A DNA stretch of 64,000 nt from Gnomoniopsis sp. IMI 355080 (lineage: Eukaryota > Ascomycota > Sordariomycetes > Diaporthales > Gnomoniaceae), in the NCBI GenBank assembly GCA_027946555.1, contig JAPEVC010000186.1, positions 1 through 64,000 of the forward strand, in the 5' to 3' direction. A program made the translations under genes and the position numbers. Under the pieces are notes generated by a model. The model saw nothing but the letters and a program-made list of their open reading frames with translations. It was not told where the DNA came from and searched no databases. Position 1 is the stretch's first letter, and each line of letters opens with the position of its first letter. Shown piece after piece: positions 23,683-35,298 of this stretch.

Positions 23683-24221
23683 CGTGAGTTATTGGGCCTA
23701 AAACGGCAAAAACTTCTTGGAATTATCCCAGATTGATAAGGCTCAGTTGAGAGAATCAGTATGGAAGAAAGAGAGAAAGTCCGCGCTGTTTGGGTGGTTG
23801 TTAGATTTGACATGGGGCGACTGAGGTGTATATGATATAATATTGGCTGCCCGTGGTTGAAATTTTGAGGGATTGAATCGTCGAAGCATTGGGGGTTAGG
23901 GTCTGATATTCTCCTTCAGTCCGGCCTACGCTATGTTGAACGTATGGGCAAAGGGAAAGGGACGTCACATGCGGATATGAGAAGTAAAGTTGGATAGGAG
24001 AAAATCAGCGGCATCACGGTGCGTGGGCCTGTGGGTGTAATAAGATCCGTTGGCTCTGACAGTGTCGCAGCGAATTGGAGGTGGAATTCTGACATTGAGT
24101 AGTATTCTACAACAAATCCAATTGTTAGCATCATACAAGCCTAGAAAGGAAGAGTATGTCTTGTAAATCCCCTGCTCACATGCGAGCCATCACGCCAGTC
24201 CTAGATGGAAGTTAGATACAG
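23683..24221. other. Intergenic region between two minus-strand genes
   Basis: A 539-bp spacer upstream of the SET-domain gene and downstream of the DUF6604 gene. AT-rich, no coding signal. Confidence 0.5.
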
Positions 24222-26909
24222 TTACTTCGCCTCGGTACCGTCCCACGTCCCTCCATCGAGCATCGCGCCTAAATCACTGTTGACAACAGCCCTGACGGAG
24301 TCGTACACATTCCACAGAACCTTTTCATCTTCGACCGCAGACCCAGTCAAGATCTCTCCAATCATGAGCGGCACCCTGGCTAGCCGGTCAGGGAAAGTAG
24401 ACTGTGGCTCCCTCCGATAACCGACAGCCTCCTTGAAGGACTCCGGTTGTGTCATGCAGACAGCTAAAAGCATTGCATAGCTGCGCTGGAATAGGCCCAT
24501 GAAGTCGATGGAAAGCAGACCCTCTAGCTGCGACGTAACGGTATCCTCGAGGATCTGGATCTGCTGCACCGGTGATAGCTGAGAAAGCTCCGCCCTCCGT
24601 TGAGTTGCGCGCTGCTTCTCCCTCAATTTGATGCGCTCTTCAGCCAATGCCTTTTTGTCATCGGATAGTGCGCCTGTCAGGTGGTGGGGAAGAGCACCAG
24701 GCTTATTGTGAGCGATATCCTGCAGAGTAGTCGCAACATCTGATGATTCCAGCTTCCGCATCTCTGGTTCAAGCCGTAGGCGGATGAGCCGTTGCATGTA
24801 CTGCATGAAGAACTGATTCGTCCGATCCTCGCTGGTGTATCGCTGTGAAAGGTGCTGTCGGATACGCACGGCTTGTTTGAACTCGTCCGTCTGCCCCTCT
24901 ACTCCGTCCAAGCTCAGGTTGGAAGGTTTGGGATCTGTCATGTCGACAGGCATGATGGCCTCTATGCTCCTCAGGATCGCCGCAGGGTCAGCGCCGCCGT
25001 TGAGAATCCCGCTCCTGAATGGACTTTGTGGGGTATAGGATGCCAGGTATTTATCCATGTCAGGCCAGGCCGGTAAGTCTTCATGTCCAGGGAAACGACT
25101 GGAAGATGCGCGGGCGGCGGCGTACAAATATGCCCCCGCTTCGACAACGAATGATCGGTGGACGAATTCATGGCCCAGCTCATTCATGAACAGCTTTGCC
25201 CGGAAGTCAAGCAAGCTAGCCCAAACGGGCTCATGTTTTAGAAGATAGAATTCCTCCACGTCTTCCTCGGTCAAGCCAGCGTTCAAGTACCGTGGTAATT
25301 TGTCGTCTAGAACCACATCATGGAGCATGAAGCGGCCCAATTCCTTTTCTCGCTGTCGTAGAGCACGTCGCAGCTGAGACCTTGGACCGGATGCCTGGTC
25401 GATCTGCTTAGGAAGGTCACGACTGATTCGCTTTGCCGTCTGCTGGAGCTGTTCAAAGGGGCGTACTACGGCATCCTCCAGAATGTAGCGAATGTCGACG
25501 TAGAGCTGTAGGGAGAAGATGAAAGCGGACGAATAGTCGTAATTGCGCAGGGCATCTTGGAATCCCAAAAGAAGTTCGGATTCGGCTGGTAAAATATCGT
25601 CAGCTCCGCCATTTTTCTTGAGTGCCTTGACGCAGGCAACGTCGAAGAGGAGATCCTGGATGACTGCGTCTTTGAATTGGTTCAACTCCTTGGGCGTTGT
25701 GGCACCGTATATGATTGGGCTTCTGTCATCCTTTCTGATCATAGACGTCTTGCCTGGTGGAATGAAGCGCAAAAGATGCTGAATGGTTTGGAAGGCCGGG
25801 CTCGCGAGCCATTCCCACTCATCCTTCCACATTCTATCGTCCTTTTCTGCTTGGCTGAGTCCATCATAGGAGTCGTAGTCCACGTGTTCCATGCCCATTT
25901 CTGCGAAAATCATCATCATCATTACTTCGTACTGGCCCATGTTGCGGTCCCGGATTCCGATGCGCCTCATATCCATGATCAGGTCGTGCTCCATCTGGTG
26001 GAAAAGCTCAAAGGCAGCGTTGGTGATAACGGCGAGGGTGTTGAGAGAGATTGACCTGTCAAAGTAGTAGTCACACCAGCGCTCGCAGATGTATGACCGT
26101 ACGAGGTTAAAGTCCTCAAAGAAACAATAGACCATCATGTAGTAGTCGAACTCTTCCTCCTCTTCCTCAGTTTGCAGGCCGAAATCGATATTGTCCATCC
26201 AGCCCGGGTCTGGTACAGGGTCTGGCTGTTTCTTGGGTTTGATGCCCTTGAGCAACTTCTTTTTGCCGACCTTCTTGGCCTTCTTTGGGGTCTTGCTCGA
26301 GGTTGTCTCGAGTTGATTCTCGACGTCGGAGCCTGCGTCCATTTCATTTTCGTAGGATGAGGACTGTACTTCGAGGTGCTCGAACATATTATTCAGGTCG
26401 TCAATTCCATCACGAGATCGTTCTGCACCCTTAGCAGATGCTGTTCCAGGCATCCTCGCTTTGAGTGCCTCGAATTTAGCAAGCACTCTCTCGAGAACCT
26501 GAATAATGTGCTCGTGAGTTGCGTTCTTGTCCCGTAATGCCTCGCCACCTTTGGAATCTACAGTCCTGCGGAAAAATCTCGCGCTCTTCTTGCGCAAGGC
26601 AATGACGTCTCGCAAGATGTTGATGGGTGCGCTGGGGATATCCTCAGGGTTGGCATTGGTGGTGATGTTGTCGGCCATGGTTTCTAACTCGCGCCAGTGA
26701 ATGGCAACCTCCTCATCGACTCCCGACTTAGCTGCCTTCTTCTGGACCTTCTTGGCCGATCTTGACAAAGAGGGTCTCCCCCCGACACCATCAGCTGGTG
26801 CTGGGGTGGTTTTGTCTGCTGTCTGCTTCAGCCATTTCGTGAATTGAGCCTGCCCGAGCTTGTAGCGGTACCATGTGCCACCGGCCCGGAACCCACTCTT
26901 CGAATCCAT
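24222..26909 (-). CDS. DUF6604-domain protein, unknown function
   Basis: Uninterrupted frame of 895 aa with ATG at 26909. The N-terminus GGTWYRYKLGQAQFTKWL fits the start of the fungal DUF6604 domain (Tyr-x-x-Tyr-Lys-x-Gly then Trp-Leu), which is widespread in filamentous ascomycetes. A basic Lys/Ser/Thr-rich linker follows. Around residues 210-240 is a Lys-rich patch (TPKKAKKVGKKKLLKG) that could be a nuclear localisation signal, then an acidic run (TEEEEEEFDYYM). The remaining 600 residues are predicted helical, with no catalytic motif I can name. No signal peptide or membrane segment is seen. It is divergent from the F-box gene across 554 bp. No function is assigned. Confidence 0.82.
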   Translation of the reverse strand: MDSKSGFRAGGTWYRYKLGQAQFTKWLKQTADKTTPAPADGVGGRPSLSRSAKKVQKKAAKSGVDEEVAIHWRELETMADNITTNANPEDIPSAPINILRDVIALRKKSARFFRRTVDSKGGEALRDKNATHEHIIQVLERVLAKFEALKARMPGTASAKGAERSRDGIDDLNNMFEHLEVQSSSYENEMDAGSDVENQLETTSSKTPKKAKKVGKKKLLKGIKPKKQPDPVPDPGWMDNIDFGLQTEEEEEEFDYYMMVYCFFEDFNLVRSYICERWCDYYFDRSISLNTLAVITNAAFELFHQMEHDLIMDMRRIGIRDRNMGQYEVMMMMIFAEMGMEHVDYDSYDGLSQAEKDDRMWKDEWEWLASPAFQTIQHLLRFIPPGKTSMIRKDDRSPIIYGATTPKELNQFKDAVIQDLLFDVACVKALKKNGGADDILPAESELLLGFQDALRNYDYSSAFIFSLQLYVDIRYILEDAVVRPFEQLQQTAKRISRDLPKQIDQASGPRSQLRRALRQREKELGRFMLHDVVLDDKLPRYLNAGLTEEDVEEFYLLKHEPVWASLLDFRAKLFMNELGHEFVHRSFVVEAGAYLYAAARASSSRFPGHEDLPAWPDMDKYLASYTPQSPFRSGILNGGADPAAILRSIEAIMPVDMTDPKPSNLSLDGVEGQTDEFKQAVRIRQHLSQRYTSEDRTNQFFMQYMQRLIRLRLEPEMRKLESSDVATTLQDIAHNKPGALPHHLTGALSDDKKALAEERIKLREKQRATQRRAELSQLSPVQQIQILEDTVTSQLEGLLSIDFMGLFQRSYAMLLAVCMTQPESFKEAVGYRREPQSTFPDRLARVPLMIGEILTGSAVEDEKVLWNVYDSVRAVVNSDLGAMLDGGTWDGTEAK

Positions 26910-27463
26910 GGGAGCAATAACGGCGCATCAACAGCTTCTTGGACGGGTTGTCCAAGAGACAAAGGGTCTGTCCGTTGTGTCACCTCGCAGTTTCAGCATT
27001 ACAGTAATTAATTTTCAATGAGACGCGTTTGCGGAGACGCGCTGGCAAGAGGGTTAGGGTAGGGGCGTTATCGAATCCTTGACCCTTGTGGCTTGCGAGC
27101 CCTTGACTGGACTCTTCTTCTGTAAGCTCTTCACCATCAATCCTCGCATTTTCCCATTGGTCTATGAGTTTGCTTGCTATCATTGATAATCAAAATCTTG
27201 GACAAGCTGTCTGTGGACCAATATTGGATGTGCTCTCAACCTACTTAGGTACCTTTGGGTAGGGTAGTCCTCTAGTGGCCAGGGCCCTCTGCAGCAAGCA
27301 TACTTGATGCTTTCGTATCTGTGTACTCTGGTATGCCCCCCGCCCAAACTGCTTTTCGCGGACTCTGCAATCACACATCTCAATACTGAACGCCCCGTCT
27401 AGATTCCACTCACTGTAGTCAACATTTTCGATTGAGGTTTCCATACAACACACCAGAGAAACC
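26910..27463. promoter_or_regulatory. Divergent promoter region of DUF6604 and F-box genes
   Basis: 554 bp between two head-to-head start codons. A TACTTAGGTACC element near 27241-27252 is related to the dispersed TACCTAGGTA palindrome. No other site is supported. Confidence 0.45.
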
Positions 27464-29391
27464 ATGGCTCCGTCCGCGCAGCCTTGGATCTTTGGTCTGC
27501 CCGACGAGATCTTAGTCACTACTTTTGCAGCTGTCCGCGGGGACCCACCGGAGCTTGATGCCCGCAGCGGCTTCTGGGAGTCTCGTCTTGAGTATGGAAC
27601 GCGGGTAGGTGAATTCGTCCAAATGAATATATTGCTCAATTGCTGGGTGGTTATTACACCAGCGTTGGCCTGCTTCATTGCACCTGGCCTTGGGCATCCC
27701 TAGGACCTCACCGCATGGTATAGCTTTATGTCAGGGCCGAATTGACAATTCCCGCAGGACATACAGAATGTTCGCCTCACGTGTCGTCGTTTCTACAATA
27801 CCAGCTCTAAATTTCTCATCGCTGCTGTCTCCGTTGAGGCTACATACGAATCCCTAGCACGACTTGAAGAGATATCGAGTCATCCCATCATTGGTCCAGG
27901 CGTGATGGCTATACAACTTCACCTTGCCGCATATAATGTAAGTAGTGCTTTGCGATCGGCCCTAGGGCCCTCCATTTTCCACATAAAAAGCCTTTCAAGG
28001 TTCCAAACCCCCCCCCCCCAAAGAACAAGAGAAAAGTGAAAATCAAACTTTGAAACACACTGCACGCTGACACAGAGTTGCAGAAGTCATTGGCTGTTGA
28101 TCGTACCAGATTTGTGCAGTACCAAACTGCGCGCCTTCATCAGCAAATGACACTTGTGAATGGTGGCTTCTTCGGTCCGGAATTAACAAGAGGCACCTCG
28201 AAGCAGGCAGACCTAGTCTGCGATCGCCAAGAGAAAGCACTAAGTATAATCCGGGCATGGGAAGCCCTGATCGGGGAACCTGATCATAGTCTGAGTGAAG
28301 AAGACTCTCGTTATCAGCGTATTCTGGTCCAGGGTTTCAAGGAATTCGCAGATCGATCTCGGGAGCAGCGGGAGATACTTGAACGCGGTATCCTTTTCGC
28401 AAAGGTCACCTCCGCTTTGCGAAGAATGCTTGCGGTTAGGCATCTGAGGATTCACGACAATGAGGACAAATTACACGACTGTGACCTCCATCCCGACGAC
28501 TGTGACCACGAGACGTGCCCGCTTTTTTTCAAAGTCCAAAAAGACAGAGAGACGTCCTTCAACGCTCAACTTACAAACGACGAAGAGCTTTGCAAAGCTC
28601 TGTCCAAGCGTCAGAGTATGTTTTTTGGGCTCGAGCACCATCCTGCCTTTCTACTTGATGAGCCCGGTATACGAATCATACCGCTCATTTTGACTGCTTT
28701 CGACGCACCCGATGTCCCGCGGCTCGCCTCGTTGAATATAGAGATGTCGGCAATCAGCTCGTTCTTGGCATTTTCTACTGAAGATGACGCTCGCCGCAGA
28801 ATCGGACTCGCAATGCGGAGCCTCAGGTCATTCCACTTCATCCACCATGGCCCTGCCAAGCCTCGCAGTGGTGACGAACTCAGAATCTTGAGAGACTTCC
28901 TTGGTCCAATAATTAACGTGGAAAGTCTGGAAGGCATCACCGTTCGTTTGAAATTGTGGAATGATGGAGATGATGTTTTCGATCCAGCAGCATTGCCACT
29001 CATCAGTATCATCAATGCACGGACAGTATGGCCGAACTTGACCAATCTGACGCTAGACACTCTTCTCATCGAGCAGTCAGACCTGACGCATCTCCTGCAC
29101 CGTATGAAATCTAAGCATGGATCTCTTGGGGTGTACAAGATTCACCTGACGGACGGGTCTTGGGCCGCAATATTGGACGTGTTAAAAGAGAGAGGGTACA
29201 GGTGGCCTGGCTTTTCCTCTCCATCAGGAGCAGAATGCGAGGACATGTCACCAGAGGATTACAGAAGAATCTTTGGAGCGTACGGTGAGTATTACCTACA
29301 ATGCAAAGAAGCAGATATGTACATTTCAGGCTGTCGAGGTGTTAACCCCTTGATTGTGCTGCCTGGCCTTGACTCGAGCCTGCAGAACTGA
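27464..29391 (+). CDS. F-box-like protein, three exons
   Basis: Likely substrate-recognition subunit of an SCF ubiquitin ligase. Exons 27464-27604, 27758-27937 and 28084-29391 give about 542 aa. All introns are phase 0 with GTAGGT and GTAAGT donors. The F-box is split by intron 1: IFGLPDEILVTTFAAV in exon 1 continues as DIQNVRLTCRRFYNTSSKFL in exon 2, matching the LPxEIL and NVRLTCR pattern of fungal F-box-like domains. The rest has no clear repeats (no WD40 or regular LRR). A Cys/His/Asp cluster (HDCDLHPDDCDHETCPLF) occurs near residue 240 and could bind metal. Intron 2 carries a 12-C tract (28008-28019). The target is unknown. Confidence 0.78.
28008..28019 (+). repeat. Poly-C tract in F-box gene intron 2
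   Basis: Twelve consecutive C residues lie in the intron 65 nt before the acceptor. Such tracts are error-prone in sequencing and replication. Confidence 0.9.
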
Positions 29392-30369
29392 TGAACTGCT
29401 ATTCGGGCGCCGATGCATCTACCCAGCAAATATCCACCTGCCACCTGGGCAGGGCTGGCAGGATACATCTACGCGAGCACGAAGACGGGTACAATCGCGG
29501 ACAGGACAGGTATCTTTACTCAGTATCCTACGGACCTGTCCCGTGGGGACAGCCCGATGCTTCGATAGCCTCTGTGATGAATACCTCATATCTGTGAATT
29601 GCATTGATCAGCACGATCCTCATCTTCAAAGAAAGGCATTACATGGCTCTGTTAGCCTAGTCGCTCGCAGCCACTTGTATTAGCACGAGCAAGAAGATTA
29701 TGCCATTTGTGTTTGGTGCATTTGATGTTGACTATGTATCTTAGATACCTACACTACACGAGCGGACGAAACGTCCCTAACCGTGGTGCGTTCCCCTGCC
29801 TATCAATCTGTGGACCACGTGGTCCTGAGAAGCCGTGAGAGGGCGGCATGACTTGGTCCATAATAATTCATTACCCCAGAATTACCCCCGTATTACCCCA
29901 GAATTACCCCCAGGAAACTGATCCCAAACCGCCAGTACGTAATTCCATGTCTGACCGACGATTTGGAGAATCCCGCAACGTCACATGTCCTGAGCCCAGA
30001 CCAACCTCACGAACAATTCATCTGGAATTTGAGGGTGGCAGGATGCCGTAATTTTACGTAACTTGCAAGACTTTACACAGCGCTTTTCAGGTTCTTGCGT
30101 GCTCTAGGCTTGAGTAAACGAATATTGCGTGGTTCACATGACACAGTAGAATGCCGGGCAACGACGGCCGCTCTTTGTCGGGGCCCGGGCCGCTATACTG
30201 CCGCCATTTGACGCAACTTGACCAGACTATTCTGTCATATAAAAAGGGTCCAGCCGCCGTTCTGTCTCATTATGCCCTTGATGTATTTAGCCCCAGCGTA
30301 TCAGTAAATTCGTTTTTCTTGTTTGTTTTGTCTTCGATTTGTACGAAAGGTTAAACATTGAAAGATAAT
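29392..30369. other. Intergenic region with short tandem repeat and GH72 promoter
   Basis: About 980 bp without a supported gene. It contains a 22-bp tandem duplication (29870-29911) and a probable TATA element, CATATAAAAAGG, at 30237-30248, about 125 bp before the GH72-like ATG. Confidence 0.5.
29870..29911. repeat. Two-copy 22-bp tandem repeat
   Basis: The unit ATTACCCCAGAATTACCCCC occurs at 29870-29889 and again, identically, at 29892-29911, separated by GT. Each unit itself holds two related ATTACCCC half-units, so it is a four-step short repeat. Confidence 0.9.
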
Positions 30370-31930
30370 ATGACCACATCAATTTCTGTCCGGGGACGGT
30401 TCTTCTGGAATGGTGACGAAAGGGTAAGCATTCGATCAACGCAGTCCCATCAAAGTCATTGTCCTAATCATATATATCAGTTCTTGGTCAAGGGAGTTGT
30501 ATATCGCCTCCACGACGAGCAGGCTGCGGATCCTCTTGCAGATGCTCGTATTAACGACTTGCAACGAGACGTCACTCTTTTCAAGGACCTAGGTCTGAAT
30601 TTGCTCTTTGTGGGTATGTGTTGGTCGTGCTGTACTTCAAGAAAATGTAACCATTGCAATACTGACGAAGAGGTTGTAGAACATATTGACCCAACATGCA
30701 ATCATGATCAGTCGATGAAGCTTCTTGCGGACGCTGGGATTTACGTTCTTATTGTGAGTGCTTCCATAGAGGCCTACCCGCTCCCAACTCAGAAATTTGG
30801 ATCATTGAGTCTCTGACACCAAACTTTTGAACTTTCTAGAGCCTACCAACAGCCGCAAGCACCACCAATGGGGCTGGCACCACTACCATGTTCCGTATCT
30901 ACAGCCCGGAGCTGCTCAAAGACTGCTTCGCAACAATAGACTGCATGTCGCAGTATTCCAACACCCTCGGACTCGTGGTCGCCAACGGGGCGCTGAGCAC
31001 CATCTATTCCACGGCAGCAGCCCCCATGATCAAGACGGTCATCCGGGATGTCAAGAAATACATGGCCACAGCACACGACTCTGTTGGCCAACGGCGACTT
31101 CCTGTAGGGTACAGTGCCTCGAATAGCAGGCTCATCCTCAAATCCACCTACGACTACTTCACCTCCGGAGATTTGCGGGAGGCGGTGGACTTTTTCTGCG
31201 TATGTAGCACTCCTCAAGCCCAAAGCTTTCTATTCCCTAATTGTCATGGGCAACCACCACTAACGTTTGTCTGGTTTTATAGTACGCCAACTTCAATTGG
31301 TGCGGCCAATCTACAATGCACAGCTCAGGCTACGATGCGGAGGTAAATCCCACATGTTCCGTCTGTGTTCGATGTGAACCCGAAACACTGACAACAAAGG
31401 CACAGTTGAAATCCTTTCAAAACACACAGATACCAGTGTTCTTCTCACAGTACGGTTGCAACCTTGGTGCTTGTGGCAACCGCCTCTTTCAAGAAACATC
31501 GGCCATCTACTCGTCAGCAATGACATCCGTCTTCTCGGGCGGCATTGCCTATGAGTTTTACGACTCACCTGATATCCAGTCGAGTCACTGGGGCTATGGC
31601 CTTGTCCGAGTGGAGAACGTAGCCGTAGGGCGGGGGCTGACCAAGCTTTCGGACTACCATAACCTCAAATCGAGGCTGGAGGCATGCGAGAAGACACTAT
31701 CTGAACAATGCCGGCCCAACGAAAGCACTGATGTAGAGGATAAGAGTTTGATATTGAACGATACCCCGCCACTGTCGCATCATTGGAAGGCCGGTCATGC
31801 TCTACCATACAGCCTTGCTGATTGGAGCGGCGTGAAAAGGAGTCTCGGTGAGAAATTGTGGGTTGATGTGGAGTACGAAGAGGTGGAAGACATCAATATG
31901 GATATGCAGCCGAGGCTTATTCGAGCATGA
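30370..31930 (+). CDS. GH72-family protein lacking both catalytic glutamates
   Basis: GH72 (Gas/Gel) enzymes remodel wall beta-1,3-glucan. This homologue looks inactive. Six exons (30370-30423, 30481-30613, 30680-30753, 30840-31199, 31283-31342, 31406-31930) give 401 aa; every splice junction is in phase and falls in conserved blocks (FLVKGVVYRL, HIDPTCNHDQSMKLLADAGI, NWCGQSTMHSSGYD, VFSGGIAYEFY). The acid/base motif, normally AGNEV, reads VANGAL (G137 for Glu). The nucleophile motif, normally FFSEYGCN, reads FFSQYGCN (Q242 for Glu). The ATG at 30370 begins directly with the domain's first strand (ISVRGRFFW), so the usual signal peptide is absent. There is also no C-terminal GPI signal and no Cys-rich X8 domain. 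It converges with glycerol kinase (144 bp apart). It may be a cytosolic glucan-binding pseudoenzyme or an early decaying paralogue. Confidence 0.85.
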
Positions 31931-32074
31931 AGTAATGTCATTGACGGGGAAAGCAATCGGAGGGAGAATGGGACTACCAGCGAAAAGCAACATGTTTCTA
32001 TTAAATTGCCAATATTTATTGTTTCCATGGTTCTAAAGTGCCCAGACGTACACTCGGGCAGCACGAGTTCTGGT

Positions 32075-33827
32075 CTACAACCAGCCTTTGCTCATCTCGA
32101 CAGCCTTCTGCCACCTCTCAAACCGTGAATCGCTCTCTTCTTTTTGGATCTGTGGCTTGAAGATGGTCCTGCCTTCCGCATTGACCTTTTCAAGGTCGTC
32201 CCAATTCTCCCACAATCCAATGGCAATGCCAGCAGCAATCGCAGCACCAAGAGCTGTAGTTTCTCGCATGGCGGGTCTGTGGACAGGGATTCCGATGAGA
32301 TCGGCCTGCGTCTGTTGTGGCATATGGGTTCAGTACCTTACGTGTGTGCGAGGCTTTGGGGAAGGGGGGGGGTCAACGAAGGCCAGCCAGAGATGAAGGA
32401 AGGCTGACCCTCTAAAAAAAAGAAATAAAATAAAAATGATCATCAATGTTGCTCACCTGCATCGTCAAGTTCGAGTTACACATGCCCCCATCGACAGCCA
32501 ACTCGGTAAGAGCATGTCCGCTGTCCTTCTCCATGGCATCCAGAATCGCTTTCGTCTGGAAGCAAGTAGCCTCCAACGTCGCCCGAGCAATATGCCCTTG
32601 CTGCGTGTATGCCGTAATTCCAAAAATGGTGCCCCGCGCATCATCGTACCAATACGGCGCATACAAGCCCGAAAAGGCCGTGACGAAGAAGACGCCACCA
32701 TTGTCCGGCACCGACTCGGCCAGTCGGGAGATGTGCTTGCTCTCATGGACAAACTTGAGATTGTCCATGAGAAATTTCACGCTGGAGCCAGCCACGGCAA
32801 TGCTGCCCTCGAGCGCGTACATGCGCCGGTCTGGGCCAAAGTCAAAGGCCACGGTCGTCAAGAGGCCGTGCCGGGAGATGATGGGCTTTTCGCCTACGTT
32901 GTACAAGAGGAAGCAGCCCGTGCCATAGGTATTCTTGGCTAGGCCTGGCTTGAAGCCCTTTTGGCCCACGAGCGCGGCGGACTGGTCGCCCAAGCAGCCT
33001 GTGATGGGTGTGCCCTTGAGCGAGGTCGTCGACAGTGAGCCGTATGCAGAAGTGTCCGCCGAACGGACGATCTTGGGGAGGTGAAGTCTGTCGCGGTCTA
33101 GCCGGAAGAAGTCTAGCAACTGCTCGTCATATTCGAGAGATTCGAGATTCATGAACATGGTCCGAGACGCGTTGGTGGGGTCCGTGACGAAGACGTTCTT
33201 GGACGGCCCGCCGTTGAGTTTGTAGACAAGCCAGGTGTCGATCGTTCCAAAGGCCAGGTTCCCGGCGTCATAGACCTCTTTCACTTTGGGTACGTTCTCA
33301 AAGAGCCACAACAGTTTGGCAACGGATGGGTAGGTCGATAGTGGTAGTCCGCAGAGGTTGGTCAGCTCCGACGACCCGAGACGGCGCTTCAGGCGTCGGA
33401 CCAGCTCCGCAGATCGAGTGTCTGTCCAGACAATAGCGTTGTAAAGGGGTTCCCCCGTGTCTTTGTCCCAGACGACGGTCGTCTCCCGCTGGTTGGTGAT
33501 GCCCACAGCCTGTATGTCGGATGCCGCATATCCTTGATCCTCAAAGGCTTCGATTGCCCCGTCAATACATGCCTCTACGGAAGTGATGATTTCTTGAGGA
33601 TCATGCTCATGCCATCTGCCATTTGTTAGTGTTTGCTGTATATTGGAAAAAATGTCTTTTTCTTTTTCAATTCATTATACTTCTTACCCAGGCTGCGGAT
33701 ATATCTGCGTGAATTCCAACTGATGCGTCACTACAACCTCGCCCGAACTATTGAAGATGAGAAACCTCGAGCTCGTGGTACCCTGGTCGATAGCCCCCAC
33801 AAAGGAAGAGCCCGCGGTACCATTCAT
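32075..33827 (-). CDS. gut1: Glycerol kinase
   Basis: Phosphorylates glycerol with ATP to glycerol 3-phosphate, the first step of glycerol use. FGGY-family kinase with three exons (33827-33688, 33615-32457, 32311-32075), 511 aa, the normal size. Start is ATG 33827; the frame is open upstream but has no earlier ATG. Motifs: phosphate-1 GAIDQGTTSSRFLIF, GITNQRETTVVWDK, substrate-contact region GWHEHDP (completed by splicing) and IVWTDTRS, TYGTGCFLL, and the FGGY C-terminal block LAVDGGMCNSNLTMQ joined by splicing to TQADLIGIPV. The last exon holds ALGAAIAAGIAIGLW. The next gene upstream, 2.4 kb away and divergent, is an aquaglyceroporin, so the two likely cooperate in glycerol uptake. Carbon-source regulation is likely by family knowledge; no site was identified. 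Confidence 0.96.
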
Positions 33828-34421
33828 GATCGCTACGAGTTTCCGTGCGTTGCGTACGATTCGATGAGATGTTGGTGTGTAACCTGTGAGCACTGACTGA
33901 AAAGCTTGGTAGAAATGGGTAGCTCAGTTAATTCAGCGTCAAAATAGAGTTAAAGCAGACTGTGAAGACCTCCTCTTCTCGTTCCGGAGACAATTACCAA
34001 ATACACCGCAGTAGGTAAGCAGTCCCTCGGTCTCTCTCAAGGTCCTTATCATTCGAGGGAGGGACTTTGCCTAGCGTCACCTTGGAAGTCTTGGACAGAA
34101 CAGAGCACGTGAGACGGGACGCCTCACCCTCCACCCGCGCCCCTCCTTAGAGGAGCGGGGGGGAAGGACACACAAGAGAGAGACAGACCAAAAAAAAAAA
34201 AGGCGCGCCGAGAAAGTTGGAGCGTTTGGTTGGTGATCCGTCGAAATGCCGGTGCCACTGGATAAGACACTAACCAAAAGCCCTCCTCCTTGTTAAAGCC
34301 ATTGCGGTGATGGGGAAATGCACTAGTTGGTGCCAAGAGTTCCCCTGCCAGACTTTGGCCGGGATTTCCACTTAAACTTTAATGCCTTGAACCCCTGATC
34401 CTGCAAGATCCTGCAGGCCCC

Positions 34422-34445
34422 CCAGCAGCACCAGCAGCAGCAGCA
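34422..34445. repeat. CAG-rich microsatellite
   Basis: An imperfect run of CAG triplets (two, then a CAC, then five) between the glycerol genes. It is not inside a supported coding frame. Confidence 0.8.
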
Positions 34446-35298
34446 AAGCCCTGACTGCCTGACTGCCAGAGCCAGAGCAGGAGGGTTCGTTCCCCATGGG
34501 GAAAAGTGGGGTAAGAACTGCACGTCAAAACGTGTAGAAGGTCGTCTCGAACAGGGCCCAGGGATGCAGAAGTAGTTCGAGACCGCACTGCATTATACTC
34601 TGCATACTGCATATACTGCTACTGCATATTGACACCCGCGATCTCTACCACAGCCCAGCCGCGATGTCCATCTGGAAACCCCCATCACCTCACTTTTCTC
34701 CTCTCGCGGTTTTTTCTCGGGCTTCAACTTTATAGCCCCAATGGCCCCGACATACCTATACCTCCGCTCAAAGAAAACAAGAAATAACATGAATCAGCAA
34801 CTCTGCTGCGGATTGACATCCATGCTTTGGACAATCTCCCTTCCGGACCTCTTCTCCAGACAGGCAGAAGCATTTTCTTTGCCTGGTGCAGTCTAAAGTT
34901 TGTCAAAGTCAATTGCTATAGCTCAGCCTTTACAATATTCCTGCATACCCGGATTCAAGTCCAATTCTCCTTAATCTCCGCCGACTATTTTCTGGAACAT
35001 GACGTGAGGTTCCCTTGGAGGAGAGAGAACGGTAAAGCCTCCGTAGTAGTGTCCTCGGTGAAGCAACCACATATGTGCGGGACAAGGTTGGCCATGCCTC
35101 GCCTCAGACAACGTATTACTGGGCACTTCCGTGATGTGTTGGAGGTGGTGATCAAGGGCAACTTTCTGATTTTCGGGTCCCGTGTTTCGGCAAATTCACG
35201 TCCCCCTCCCCCCCCTCTGACCAGACATTCTAACACCATGCAATGCCGTGAAAAACCTTGAAAATCCTTCCTTCCTTCCCGCACCAATGAACCTCATG

